From Candidatus Nitrososphaera evergladensis SR1 (GTDB lineage Archaea; Thermoproteota; Nitrososphaeria; Nitrososphaerales; Nitrososphaeraceae), in contig NZ_CP007174.1 in the NCBI RefSeq assembly GCF_000730285.1, positions 124,001 through 188,000 of the forward strand: a DNA stretch of 64,000 nt. The letters run 5' to 3'. Made by a program: the position numbers and the translations under genes. Below the pieces are notes generated by a model. It searched no databases and was not told where the DNA came from. It saw only the letters and a program-made list of their open reading frames with translations. This document shows, piece by piece, positions 52,229 to 60,467 of the stretch. The stretch's first letter is position 1; each line of letters opens with the position of its first letter.

Positions 52229-52468
52229 TTGAACTACGAGAACGAACATGACCCATCGATCATTAGGGTAGAGAAAATACGGACGGCAAAACCGAAAATA
52301 ATGGATCTTGTCACCATTAGAAAAATGTGGGGAAGGAGCAACAAGCTACCCATATGCAATTACTGTGGGAAGCTGATCAGTCTTGGAGACGCGTATTTCT
52401 ACCACTCAAGAAGAAAGAAGGCCAGGAAATATCATTGGGATTGTGCCAAGAGAATCAATTTGGTATAG
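52229..52468 (+). CDS. Treble-clef/LIM-like zinc protein, 79 aa
   Basis: TTG 52229 start. Zinc site CNYCGKLISLGDAYFYHS ... KYHWDC (residues about 43-74), same family as 9762-9962 (CQKC ... YHEKC), with a longer, basic N-terminus (MWGRSNK). Likely nucleic-acid or protein binding; function unknown. Confidence 0.65.
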   Translation: MNYENEHDPSIIRVEKIRTAKPKIMDLVTIRKMWGRSNKLPICNYCGKLISLGDAYFYHSRRKKARKYHWDCAKRINLV

Positions 52469-52903
52469 TTATTATCCTCATCGCCATCAACGACAATAAT
52501 CTGCATAACGTGCCATATCCTTGTGTTATGTCATCAAACAGCAGGCAAGTATTTCCGGCTTGTCCTATAGCTCAATGCCTGAACGCCTCGCCCCCCCCCA
52601 CATTGCTTGGGACTTCACCTTTTGTTTGCAGTCGATCATATCGGTATGCGATATATCTTGTAGGCACATACTTTCAGAGTCTTAGGAAATAGCGATATGT
52701 AATGCTCACACTCGCACTCTCCTTCGTCTCTTAAGCTCGGTGGAGAAAGTGAGATTCGACCCCGCGCCCTCATTTCCATATGACAAACTATACTGCTAAC
52801 ATGACAAGCGCATAGAAAACTTCATTCTAGAACGAACCCAGTAAGGTGCTAGCAATTCGTTTATCAATGATGAACACGAGCCATTCGGAGGTACGATTGT
52901 AGT

Positions 52904-53170
52904 TTGACTTGCAAGGGGATATGCATCCGTCACAAGGCTCAAAAGCCGATGGGTGTCGGCAGGTATGAATCTGGACAGAAGCGTTGTCAGATATGTGAAA
53001 TATTTATGCAATGGAATGGACTCTGGTGTCCGTGCTGTGGGTACAGGCTGAGGACAAAGCCAAGGAACTTGAAGTACAAGGCAAAGTTAAGGGAGAAGAG
53101 GACAAAGGGACCTAGTCTCGTTGAAGCGAAAGATGGACCAGAAAATGTGCCAGTTTTGATAAAGCAGTAG
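52904..53170 (+). CDS. Zinc-ribbon protein of the CKGxC...CPCCG family, 88 aa
   Basis: TTG 52904 start gives MTCKGICIRHKAQKP; then GVGRYESGQKRCQICEIFMQWNGLWCPCCGYRLRTKPRNLKYKAKLR. All eight cysteines of the family pattern are kept, and the basic helix is longer than in the copy at 28202. Typical widespread archaeal ammonia-oxidizer zinc protein; function unknown, RNA or DNA binding is suspected. Confidence 0.75.
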   Translation: MTCKGICIRHKAQKPMGVGRYESGQKRCQICEIFMQWNGLWCPCCGYRLRTKPRNLKYKAKLREKRTKGPSLVEAKDGPENVPVLIKQ

Positions 53171-53303
53171 ATTGAGTGTACTGTTTAATAAATGTCGGAT
53201 GACTGCTTAATGAGATAAACTTCTATTCGACGAATTCTTGACAGTACCGCCACAACAATGTCCGTCCACAGTAAAGGCCATCGCGGACATTCTATCTAGC
53301 TAT

Positions 53304-53759
53304 CTACTGCTTTGCCGCTACAATGGTAAGCGTACCTGTCGCGGTTGTTGGAGCAGCTGTCGAGTAGAATGGATATTGTCCTTCTCTCAAGTTAGCTGCC
53401 GTATACTCTGTAAATTGCTTTGGCTGAATCAACCCCGTATCAAACATAGTTCCAGAGGTAGGATCATTGCTTGACTTGCCAGATGTAAAAGATTGAGGCG
53501 AAGTGCTGTTGTTAAGTATCAGTATCTCTTCTCCAATCTTTATCGTGACATTATTTGGTTTGAACACTATATTGCCAGAAGCGTCTGTATCGATAATTAT
53601 CACGGCAGCATTTGGAGACGTATCTACTACTCCTATTCCAGAATCTGCCGGTATACTTTGTGCATTTGCAAGATGCAAACTCGCCGCAAATATTACAACA
53701 AGGGATGATAGTATGGCAATAGGCAGAGAACTAAAGAGAACGAATTTTCTATCCGTCAT
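53304..53759 (-). CDS. Secreted cupredoxin-fold protein without copper ligands
   Basis: 151 residues: signal peptide (LPIAILSSLVVIFAASLHLANAQ), then a plastocyanin-like fold: NIVFKPNNVTIKIGEEILILNNSTSPQSF ... GTMFDTGLIQPKQFTEYTAANLREGQYPFYSTAAPTTATGTLTIV. At the four copper positions (His, Cys, His, Met in the cupredoxin of the nirK protein: FHI, YYCSLHPWM) this protein has Gln, Ser, Ala and Thr. It therefore keeps the scaffold but should not bind copper. Could be a structural or decoy protein, or a ligand-binding cupredoxin relative. ATG 53759. Confidence 0.7.
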   Translation of the reverse strand: MTDRKFVLFSSLPIAILSSLVVIFAASLHLANAQSIPADSGIGVVDTSPNAAVIIIDTDASGNIVFKPNNVTIKIGEEILILNNSTSPQSFTSGKSSNDPTSGTMFDTGLIQPKQFTEYTAANLREGQYPFYSTAAPTTATGTLTIVAAKQ

Positions 53760-54056
53760 CTTATCTGCAACATTTTGATGATTGGATTCTTTAAAGAGTT
53801 ATGATATCTTGATTTTAAGTGCAGGTTCGTGTGCGCATCCAATTCGGTCTACCTTGACATTCCTCGGCACACACACATAAAGAAGGATTCTTTCTCATTT
53901 GCCTCGCCGCTCAAGACGAGATTAGACCGCATATATTTGCGCTTCTGGTTGATGTTTATGCATCTTTCTTTCTTCATAATACTATTGTTTGCCGGGAAGA
54001 ACAGCAATCATGACCAAAAAAATACTCCACCAATATTGGAGATGCCTGCTTTTCCC

Positions 54057-54497
54057 TTACATTATCTCTTTCCGGATTCTTCTATTTTCTATGGCCAAGA
54101 TGACAATGCATAATCCAATAAACGCCAACTGCACCACTTCTGTGGCAATATCTATCGGACCAACACGTGATGCTCTATGGGTAATAGGATTGCCCTGCAT
54201 TCTGGTAATGGCCCATAACGCAATAAAGACAACAGTACCTGCAATGCCTACAGAGTACCACACCCTTCCCCATCGCTTCAGAATAGGAACAATCCAGAAT
54301 ACCTGAACAATCCCTCCAATCAAAAAGAGAGTGATGGTGTTTGTATAGACATTATGCAATATGGCGTTGACTACAAGGGCAAGGTGAATTATTCCTGCCA
54401 AGCCCGTTGTTGATGCAGCTGCTATGTAATAATGGATGTGGCGATGATCTGTTAAATTGCTACGTTTGATATTGTCGCGTTCTGCCTTTCTAGTCAT
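54057..54497 (-). CDS. Four-helix membrane protein, 146 aa
   Basis: Four hydrophobic helices: YYIAAASTTGLAGIIHLALVV, TITLFLIGGIVQVFWIVPIL, WYSVGIAGTVVFIALWAITR, EVVQLAFIGLCIVILAI, with a basic C-terminus (ENRRIRKEIM). Resembles small archaeal four-helix proteins found near copper genes in this group, though no ligand motif is seen apart from two His pairs. Start ATG 54497. Function unknown. Confidence 0.65.
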   Translation of the reverse strand: MTRKAERDNIKRSNLTDHRHIHYYIAAASTTGLAGIIHLALVVNAILHNVYTNTITLFLIGGIVQVFWIVPILKRWGRVWYSVGIAGTVVFIALWAITRMQGNPITHRASRVGPIDIATEVVQLAFIGLCIVILAIENRRIRKEIM

Positions 54498-54721
54498 TTA
54501 CGGCCTATAGGAGTCCGCAGGAATCAACCTTAAGTATTGTGTAGAAATGTCACCTTGAAAAGAACAGTGATTCTCAATCGTAGCTAGCCACAAAATAAGA
54601 GTAATGACAAAACGCGGCAGCTTGGAATAAGAAGAAAGAAAAAAGGCTAGTAGTAGTGGTGGTGGTGCATAAATCATCCTGAAGAGGATGACTAATGATT
54701 ATCTATCTACCTATCTTTCTT

Positions 54722-54994
54722 TTAGATCCCGTCTCCGTCAGGGTCGCCTTGGGCCAAGTCGCCTTCTTCGTCGCTGCTGCTCGTTTGGTTCCCAGACGCT
54801 GTCATGTTGCCGCTGGTTTGGTTCCCGAATGCTGTCAGGTTGTTGCCTTGTGCGGATGCGCTCTGGATGCCGGCTATATGTAGTGGCCCGGCTAGAGTGC
54901 CAAAAATAGCCATAGCCAGAACAGACACCAGCAACAAGGAGCCTCCTGTTAGAAGGATCGTTCGTCTACTGCAGCTTGTTTTTGTTCGAGTCAT
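54722..54994 (-). CDS. Secreted acidic-tail protein, 90 aa
   Basis: From ATG 54994 (an earlier start is in a basic non-signal N-terminus): RRTILLTGGSLLLVSVLAMAIFG signal, then Asn/Thr/Gly-rich sequon region (QTSGNMTASGNQTS), ending with EEGDLAQGDPDGDGI, an acidic tail with Ca-binding DxDxDG-like spacing (DPDGDG). Exported small protein of unknown role. Confidence 0.55.
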   Translation of the reverse strand: MTRTKTSCSRRTILLTGGSLLLVSVLAMAIFGTLAGPLHIAGIQSASAQGNNLTAFGNQTSGNMTASGNQTSSSDEEGDLAQGDPDGDGI

Positions 54995-55473
54995 TATCGA
55001 GCGCCGGTACCTCGCAATATTATTAAAGAGAATATGAGCCAAACGGTTGGGAAGTTCACACACACACGACCACTATTTTCAGGGTCACGAGGAATTTTCA
55101 AGGGCATTTCTACAGAAAAACGAGCAAAAAGGAGAAAGCACGCCTTCCTGCAAAAACGTCGGTACCTCCGCGCAGCACCACCTTGTTGTCCTTTAGCCTG
55201 ATGGAGCAAGCGTACCCTCTTCGCAGTTTCACGTTATTAGGTTCTTCTTTTTCTTCGACTCAAGATGCTCGATGGAGCTGGCAGAGTATATACTAGCTAC
55301 CAAGCTTCAGCGTTTACGACAGACCTGTAGATTTTTGTGTGTAAACAGGGGGATACTATTTTTTACTCATTGTCGATGAACTTGTCCAGACTCGGAGTAC
55401 TCGAGCCTATCTGGATTCGAATCTATACGAAAATGTGACCTAGAATAAAATAACTACTTGCACGTAAAATTGT
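54995..55473. other. Intergenic region, nothing recognised
   Basis: About 480 bases; includes agctaccaagcttcagcgtttacgac, which resembles gctactaagctttacagtttacgac at about 61040-61064, but no gene. Confidence 0.4.
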
Positions 55474-56202
55474 TTATTTTGATGATGACTCGATTTTTTG
55501 TCGCAATTTTGACAGGTTTTTCTTGCAGTCTGATATGAGAGGCTCTATGTTGCGCCTGAGCCCAAACGCCGCGCGTAAAGACTGGATGAATTGCTCCTCC
55601 TCCATCCTTCCGATTATCTCCGTGACCTGCTTTACCAGAATACTCTTTGTCCTCCGCATTGCATGCTTCAGGACTGCAGTCCAGTCCACACCCTCGCTCA
55701 GCATCACAATGTCGCGCATGTCCACGTCCCTTGCAGAGTGCATCTTCATGACCATGAGCAATTCCTTTGTGGGCACTGTAGTGCTGGCAGAATTCTTTGT
55801 GCCCACTACTATAGCTTCTGTCGAATTTTCCTTGATGTATTCATAATTCCACCATGCCTCGGTCTTGCGCGAGGTGATGCCGTTTATGAAAAGATCCACA
55901 GATACACGCATTCCTCCAAAGCTTTTCACATAGATGTCGACCTCGCTATGGTGGGCCTCGTCAAAACCTTTGGCAGACTTTTCCTTCCTGTAGCCTTCCT
56001 TCTTAAGAAGATCTGAAAATTTCATCGCGTCTTTTCTCAAAATGACCATGTCGCAGTCTACCGAAAATCTGTGAATAGACAGCGCGCTGACTGCGTACCC
56101 GCCGATTACGACAAAGAAGCCCTTCGGCAGAGACGACAGGATTCTGATTATCTCCGTCTCTCTGCTTTCTAGGTCGTCACGAAGCATTTTTTGCATCACC
56201 AC
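55474..56202 (-). CDS. AbiEii-like nucleotidyltransferase (type IV toxin candidate)
   Basis: 242 residues. Nucleotidyltransferase fold: GGYAVSALSIHRFSVDCDMVIL (residues 34-55), where GG-x-A and the D-x-D pair (VDCDMV) are the family's nucleotide and metal signatures, then a further Asp strand VSVDLFI. C-terminal helices are Lys/Arg-rich. The nucleotidyltransferase toxin of AbiE (or another toxin-antitoxin type) would modify tRNA or similar. The start overlaps the end of the upstream partner by 7 bases, as in an operon. Some changes around the second Asp site cannot be judged by eye. Confidence 0.7.
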   Translation of the reverse strand: MVMQKMLRDDLESRETEIIRILSSLPKGFFVVIGGYAVSALSIHRFSVDCDMVILRKDAMKFSDLLKKEGYRKEKSAKGFDEAHHSEVDIYVKSFGGMRVSVDLFINGITSRKTEAWWNYEYIKENSTEAIVVGTKNSASTTVPTKELLMVMKMHSARDVDMRDIVMLSEGVDWTAVLKHAMRRTKSILVKQVTEIIGRMEEEQFIQSLRAAFGLRRNIEPLISDCKKNLSKLRQKIESSSK

Positions 56203-56838
56203 GCTGCTACGTTGGTCTTGGTTTCCCTGTACTTTGCCCCCCCAAGCTTCAGGTTATACTCCTCGTCGAGCATTTCAAGCGCTGGCTCGAAAGCATAGAT
56301 GTTGTCCTTGCAAAACTTTATGGTATCGTCGAGAGAGTCTACCCGCAACGATCCGACCTTTTCAGCCCTTATCCTTCCTTTCTCGGGGTAGAGTATGAAG
56401 AACAGCCCGAACAGTGTCTCTCGGGTTCTCGCCGGACAGCACCGACTTCCAGCCCCTTTCTGCAAGCATCTTTCTCCACTCTGGCAGGTCGTCCCTTGCC
56501 ACTCTGACGTGCACGGGATAAAAGCCGAAGAACCTGTCGGTGTTGTACCCGCCGCGGGTCCACGCATAGACGGCGTCCACGTTTGTAAGCGCATATGGCA
56601 GTTTGGCCTTGCGGAGAAAATCGTAGGCCCTACCCGCATCGTATTTCGAGAATACGTATTCGCTTGTGCTCCTGACCCTGTACCTTCCCGTACTGACCCG
56701 CTCGAGCATGCCCTTTCTGGCCATGTCGTGCAGGACTTTGTTTGGGTCGGGACTGTAGAAAGTTCTGGCAAAGTCTCCGCTCGAAAACTCCTTCCTCCAG
56801 TTGCCCAGCACGGCCCACAGCTCGCCATAGGACGACAT
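56196..56838 (-). pseudogene. AbiEi-like antitoxin gene with a frameshift
   Basis: N-terminal part (MSSYGELWAVLGNWRKEFSSGDFARTFYSPDPNKVLHDMARKGMLERVSTGRYRV) is a winged helix with wing, as in AbiEi autoregulators, and is open from ATG 56838 to 56362. At about 56405-56440 the reading must change frame to continue ETLFGLFFILYPEKGRIRAEKVGSLRVDSLDDTIKFCKDNIYAFEPALEMLDEEYNLKLGGAKYRETK up to 56196. The second part has no separate good start. Therefore one indel (real or sequencing). Upstream are two operator-like repeats, 35 bp apart. Confidence 0.55.
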
Positions 56839-56847
56839 ATATGATCA

Positions 56848-56897
56848 TTACTATGGTGGTAAGTTTCTAAATAGATTGTGGATTACTATGATGGTAA
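56848..56897 (-). promoter_or_regulatory. Pair of operator-like repeats upstream of the AbiE-like pair
   Basis: TTACTATGGTGGTAA (56848-56862) and TTACTATGATGGTAA (56883-56897) differ by one base; each is an imperfect TTAC...GTAA dyad. Centres are 35 bp apart. A TATA-like cataTAATATT for the minus strand overlaps or abuts the upstream copy. This is the arrangement expected if the AbiEi-like protein represses its own promoter. Confidence 0.6.
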
Positions 56898-57098
56898 TAT
56901 TATATGATGTTCCACTTTTGACAGAACTTACTAAAGCTCTGTCCGATTGCGGATCATCACAGTGTGCCCTTTCCCAGCTCCTATAAGGAGGGATAATCTA
57001 CCCCTCTGCATCGAATACGATGAGGTTGCGGGCAGTTAGTTCGCAAAATCGATAATACTTACACATAGTACAAGCGTCCGCTTTTTGTACTGCTCTGA

Positions 57099-57587
57099 AT
57101 GCCGATCTATGCAACCGAAAACGAAATTCATTTGATTAAAAGGATGCTAATACAGAGAGATATGACAGAGACTGATGAAATAAGAACTGCCTACAAAACT
57201 CTGCAAGAAAAGTACAGGACATATCTTCCAAAGGTAAAACCCGCGCTCATTGACAGTCTTCTTCAACGCCAAATGGCAGACCCTTCGGATGATCCAATAT
57301 TTATGGTAGAGGTCTTCACCAAGCCCGGCCTTGATCCGCAGAGGGTGCGAAGATACATTATCGAAAAGACAGGAATGAGCCCTGAGATATATGACCATGG
57401 AACGCATTATGTGACAAACCAAAAGCTTAACCTGGAGATCCTCAAGGAGATATCTGACTCTGACGATGTTCTTGAAGTTACCGGTGAGTATACAGGCAGA
57501 ATAGGAGCATATGGCGCATCACATGAACATCGGGAAATTGAAGATACTTCAGGGGCAGCAAGGGGACGTGGTGAACCGCCTTCATAA
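57099..57587 (+). CDS. Hypothetical protein, 162 aa
   Basis: Soluble charged protein. Central segment DPIFMVEVFTKPGLDPQRVRRYIIEKTGMSPEIYDHGTHYVTNQKLNLEILKEISDSDDVLEVTGEYTG has alternating strands and helices, like the small alpha/beta fold seen in several hypothetical families of this group. N-terminus is helical (EIRTAYKTLQEKYRTYLPK). ATG 57099. Not recognised. Confidence 0.6.
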   Translation: MPIYATENEIHLIKRMLIQRDMTETDEIRTAYKTLQEKYRTYLPKVKPALIDSLLQRQMADPSDDPIFMVEVFTKPGLDPQRVRRYIIEKTGMSPEIYDHGTHYVTNQKLNLEILKEISDSDDVLEVTGEYTGRIGAYGASHEHREIEDTSGAARGRGEPPS

Positions 57588-57664
57588 TATGGTGCTAACA
57601 TCGCAGATTACCACACACAGTACACGCATGCTACAAAAAGCGACACAAAGACACAAACACTAAA

Positions 57665-57782
57665 CTAACAGGATAGGCCGGGTGGTTAGGATTGATGGTG
57701 GAGTATTATGATGCCAATCTCGCATACTTCCAGCCATTTTCGCAAAGAACAAGCAATCCGGGTGACCGTCCTATCCTGTTAG
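57665..57782. repeat. 118-nt element with 13-bp perfect inverted repeat ends
   Basis: ctaacaggatagg (57665-57677) and cctatcctgttag (57770-57782) are exact reverse complements. The interior contains ccgggtggttag and gtgaccg but no clear tRNA T-loop. Intergenic between a hypothetical gene and the VapBC pair. Confidence 0.6.
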
Positions 57783-57884
57783 CATAGTTCTACGATTGTC
57801 GTATATATGCCTATACCGGAGTAAGCCTCTGAGTTTGCCGACTTTTTGATCGTGCTCTCTTTTTCCTCTTGACCGGCGTTTTTC

Positions 57885-58352
57885 TCAGATCTGAAAATCC
57901 TTTAGGTGCATAATGCTCATCAGTGGTTTTTCCTTGTTCTCTTTTCTGCTCTTGTTTTTTGTTTTTGCTAGGATTTCATCATCTGCCGAAATCAAAGTGG
58001 CGTCAAAGTGATCTGCCAAGGCAATGTATGCAGCGTCGTAAAAGGTAATAGAATGGTCGCGTGCAATCTTCATTGCGTCCATCGCCATTTCTTGGTTTAA
58101 CTGCATAGACTCTATCTCCATGTCAATAAGATTGCTAATAGCATTCATGGCGTTTTCTGCTTCAGCTATCCATGCCTTGTTCTTCCAGATCGAGTTTCCG
58201 ACTTCGTACACCATCTGAGCTGGAGCCAAAAGGCGTATTTTACCCTGCACAAAGGCGTCTCTGACCTCTATGGCCTTGTCAGTGAGACTTTCGTTGTTGA
58301 ACCATTTTGCCGCAACGCTTGCATCCAAGACGAACCTGTCAGGCTGCTGCAT
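57885..58352 (-). CDS. vapC: VapC-like PIN-domain ribonuclease toxin
   Basis: 155 residues. PIN acidic residues: Asp10 in VLDASVAAKWF, Glu50 in VYEVGNSIW, Asp (~105) in ITFYDAAYIALA and Asp (~124) in LISADDEIL, the metal site of PIN nucleases. The start ATG 58352 overlaps the antitoxin gene end by 14 bases. A type II toxin-antitoxin pair; the RNA target (often tRNA or rRNA) is not known. C-terminal tail is Lys-rich. Confidence 0.85.
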   Translation of the reverse strand: MQQPDRFVLDASVAAKWFNNESLTDKAIEVRDAFVQGKIRLLAPAQMVYEVGNSIWKNKAWIAEAENAMNAISNLIDMEIESMQLNQEMAMDAMKIARDHSITFYDAAYIALADHFDATLISADDEILAKTKNKSRKENKEKPLMSIMHLKDFQI

Positions 58353-58566
58353 CGCGGTCCTCTCTTATTGACTTGGTCGAGTCAAATTCACCATACTTTG
58401 TCCTTTCCCGTATTTTGTCCATCGAATCTGCCGCTTTTTTTCTCTGCAATTCTCGTATCTTGGCTTCAATGGCTGTCCTGATGTACTCTGCCCAGTCGAT
58501 GTCTATCTCCTTCATCTTCTCTCTTGTCTCTTCAGGTAGTCTGACGCTCAGTGGTGCACTTGCCAT
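58339..58566 (-). CDS. vapB: VapB-like ribbon-helix-helix antitoxin
   Basis: 75 residues: SVRLPEETREKMKEIDIDWAEYIRTAIEAKIRELQRKKA is the ribbon-helix-helix DNA-binding half; the acidic-basic tail would neutralise the toxin. Overlapping stop/start with the downstream PIN gene. ATG 58566. Confidence 0.8.
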   Translation of the reverse strand: MASAPLSVRLPEETREKMKEIDIDWAEYIRTAIEAKIRELQRKKAADSMDKIRERTKYGEFDSTKSIREDRDAAA

Positions 58567-58853
58567 ACCTTATGTATTACCATTAGCACATACATAAATG
58601 TAACCGTCATGGTACGAAATTGATGTATTACATATACGTAGTGCAATATCTGTTGTTTGGACACATGCGGCTAAGTATCTGAATTAGCTGCCTTTGCAGC
58701 CTCTGTACTGCTCTGCTCATATGTGTAAGCTATCTTGAGAATGCGTAATTCGTAAGTGGCCTCCCAGCTAGCTGAACGCCGACGGGCAATCTTCTGCCAA
58801 CAAAGTATCATTGTTATGCCCTCTAGTTAGGCGCTTTTGATACCTCAATAGAA

Positions 58854-59549
58854 CTAATAATCTTCAAATTGCCAATTAACTACGAGAAAATTCTCTTTTC
58901 TCCTTAACCCTGCAGACAAGGAAGCAGAGAACCATCGCACTTGGTTGTCTCTGATGGTATCTTTCTTGGATTGCATTGATTTCATATACAGTGTTCTCCC
59001 TTTGTTCCAAGCAATGACTTCCCAGCACCCGCGAAAAGAATTGCCATTGTATCTTGCAATCGATGCCTGCACTTGCTCCTGGTAAGCACTATTCAGGGAA
59101 CTTGATGTGACCTGATCTTTACGAGGCACGTCTTCTCTCCATTCAGAATAATAATAAGGACCACTTTGACGCACAGGATACGCCTTCTGCCAGAATGCCG
59201 ACCATCCGCTCCTGACTGCCATTTTCACTATTGCGAGTTCCGCAAACATCGGCTTTCCCTCATATTCAACCACCGGCTTGCCAGCCATGTCGTCTTTGAT
59301 GGGCTTGCCCTTCCAACGCTTGAATACAATGTTGGTTGCCGGCACGCTGACTTCTAGACCAAGAATTACATGTTCATGATCAGGCTCTAGACCCTTTGGA
59401 AAAAATGGATAAAGCGCGCGGGTAGGGACATCGGTGCTATTCGTAGTAGAACTACTGTTGACAATAACAGGCGCCGCCTGTTGTTGCGAGGACAATGACG
59501 AAGACAATGACAATGATGGTGCATTGCTGCTAACGATTGCATCCTTCAT
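58854..59549 (-). CDS. Hypothetical protein, 231 aa
   Basis: Ser/Thr/Gln-rich N-terminus, then a Trp- and Tyr-rich alpha/beta part (WSAFWQKAYPVRQSGPYYYSEWREDVP; GCWEVIAWNKGRTLYMKS; VRWFSASLSAG; NFLVVNWQFED). No signal peptide or metal motif. Start ATG 59549. Family not recognised; the many Trp suggest carbohydrate or aromatic ligand contact, unproven. Confidence 0.55.
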   Translation of the reverse strand: MKDAIVSSNAPSLSLSSSLSSQQQAAPVIVNSSSTTNSTDVPTRALYPFFPKGLEPDHEHVILGLEVSVPATNIVFKRWKGKPIKDDMAGKPVVEYEGKPMFAELAIVKMAVRSGWSAFWQKAYPVRQSGPYYYSEWREDVPRKDQVTSSSLNSAYQEQVQASIARYNGNSFRGCWEVIAWNKGRTLYMKSMQSKKDTIRDNQVRWFSASLSAGLRRKENFLVVNWQFEDY

Positions 59550-59897
59550 AGGTAAGTAATTCTAGAAGGAGGCTATATAATTTTAATATATGTACCTTAA
59601 ATCAAGATCATCTTTGATGGCGAAGGGCGAGCCTCTTATCTGAAGGGCGCATGCGCAACTATAACTTCCAAGGGTCTGCGATCAAAGCCCCTTCTATCTA
59701 GTGTGAGGTTGACAGGACGTTCTCGGTGGGGCTGTATAACGTGCTTGGTTCCATCACCCTCTGGATTGCATTACGCTCAGCCTTGATACGCTCGCCCGTT
59801 TGGGCATGTACATCCATCCAAGCTAGACATCTCCCGATCCATTTTGACTTGGCATTTGTCAAATCTTCTCATTTCTTCGTCTACCATGCTCCCTGCC
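59550..59897. other. Intergenic region, nothing recognised
   Basis: Some short dyads (gcgcatgcgc near 59648) but no supported gene. Confidence 0.4.
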
Positions 59898-60467
59898 TCA
59901 TCTCACCTTCTTGAATAGGAAGAAGATCCCGCCAACAAGACCTGCGGTAAAAGGTACTGTCACAACCAGGAGTTCTTGCGCCGAAATCACAGAGGTATGC
60001 CTGACATTGACGTCAAAGTCAGCTTCAAGTGGTTTTTTCATGTGCTCCGCATTTCCGTCGTCAAGCCGCATTAGCAACTTTGCAGTATATTGGCTATTAT
60101 TCTGAAACGTATAGGGTATCGAGACGTCGCTAATCTCATAAGTCTTGTAGGGCATCTGATGGACAATTGCACCGGATTTCTTGTCCACGATCTGCAGCGC
60201 CAGATTCACATTGCTCAGACCAGAGTTGTTTTCCTTTATGCTGAAATGTAGGTCTGTCCTGTTGCCTGCGCTTGGAAATTGCGGGATCAGTTGAAAGGAG
60301 ACTAGGTACTTGTTGTCAACTTCTCTTGTTATTCCAAGAACATGAGCATACGCTCTGTTATGAGGCTGCAGGAAGATGGAAGGAGCTGCTGCCATAAATA
60401 CGATGATAGAGGCGATTGTAGTCCTTGCAGCGATCTCTAGCATCTTTTTTTGGAATTGCTTTTTCAT
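59898..60467 (-). CDS. Secreted/anchored beta-domain protein, 189 aa
   Basis: ATG 60467 is preferred over 60623 since the protein then begins MKKQFQKKMLEIAARTTIASIIVFMAAAPSIF, a signal peptide. The mature part has an Ig-like beta pattern (DNKYLVSFQLIPQFPSAGNRTDLHFSIKENNSG ... NLALQIVDKKSGAIVHQMPYKTY) and the C-terminus a single membrane helix (ELLVVTVPFTAGLVGGIFFLF) with KKVR anchor. Similar to YtkA/FixH-type exported domains, but uncertain. Confidence 0.6.
   Translation of the reverse strand: MKKQFQKKMLEIAARTTIASIIVFMAAAPSIFLQPHNRAYAHVLGITREVDNKYLVSFQLIPQFPSAGNRTDLHFSIKENNSGLSNVNLALQIVDKKSGAIVHQMPYKTYEISDVSIPYTFQNNSQYTAKLLMRLDDGNAEHMKKPLEADFDVNVRHTSVISAQELLVVTVPFTAGLVGGIFFLFKKVR

Noticed and set aside
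52681-52790. tRNA-like T-loop on the minus strand (ggtcgaatct near 52745-52770)
   Set aside because: The bases after it do not pair with the T-stem and no acceptor stem is present.
57671-57776. Possible tRNA with intron (GGATAGG ... CCTATCC acceptor-like stem)
   Set aside because: No GTTC-type T-loop and no matching D or anticodon arm could be laid out; the perfect stem continues beyond the seven acceptor pairs, so a plain inverted repeat is the better description.
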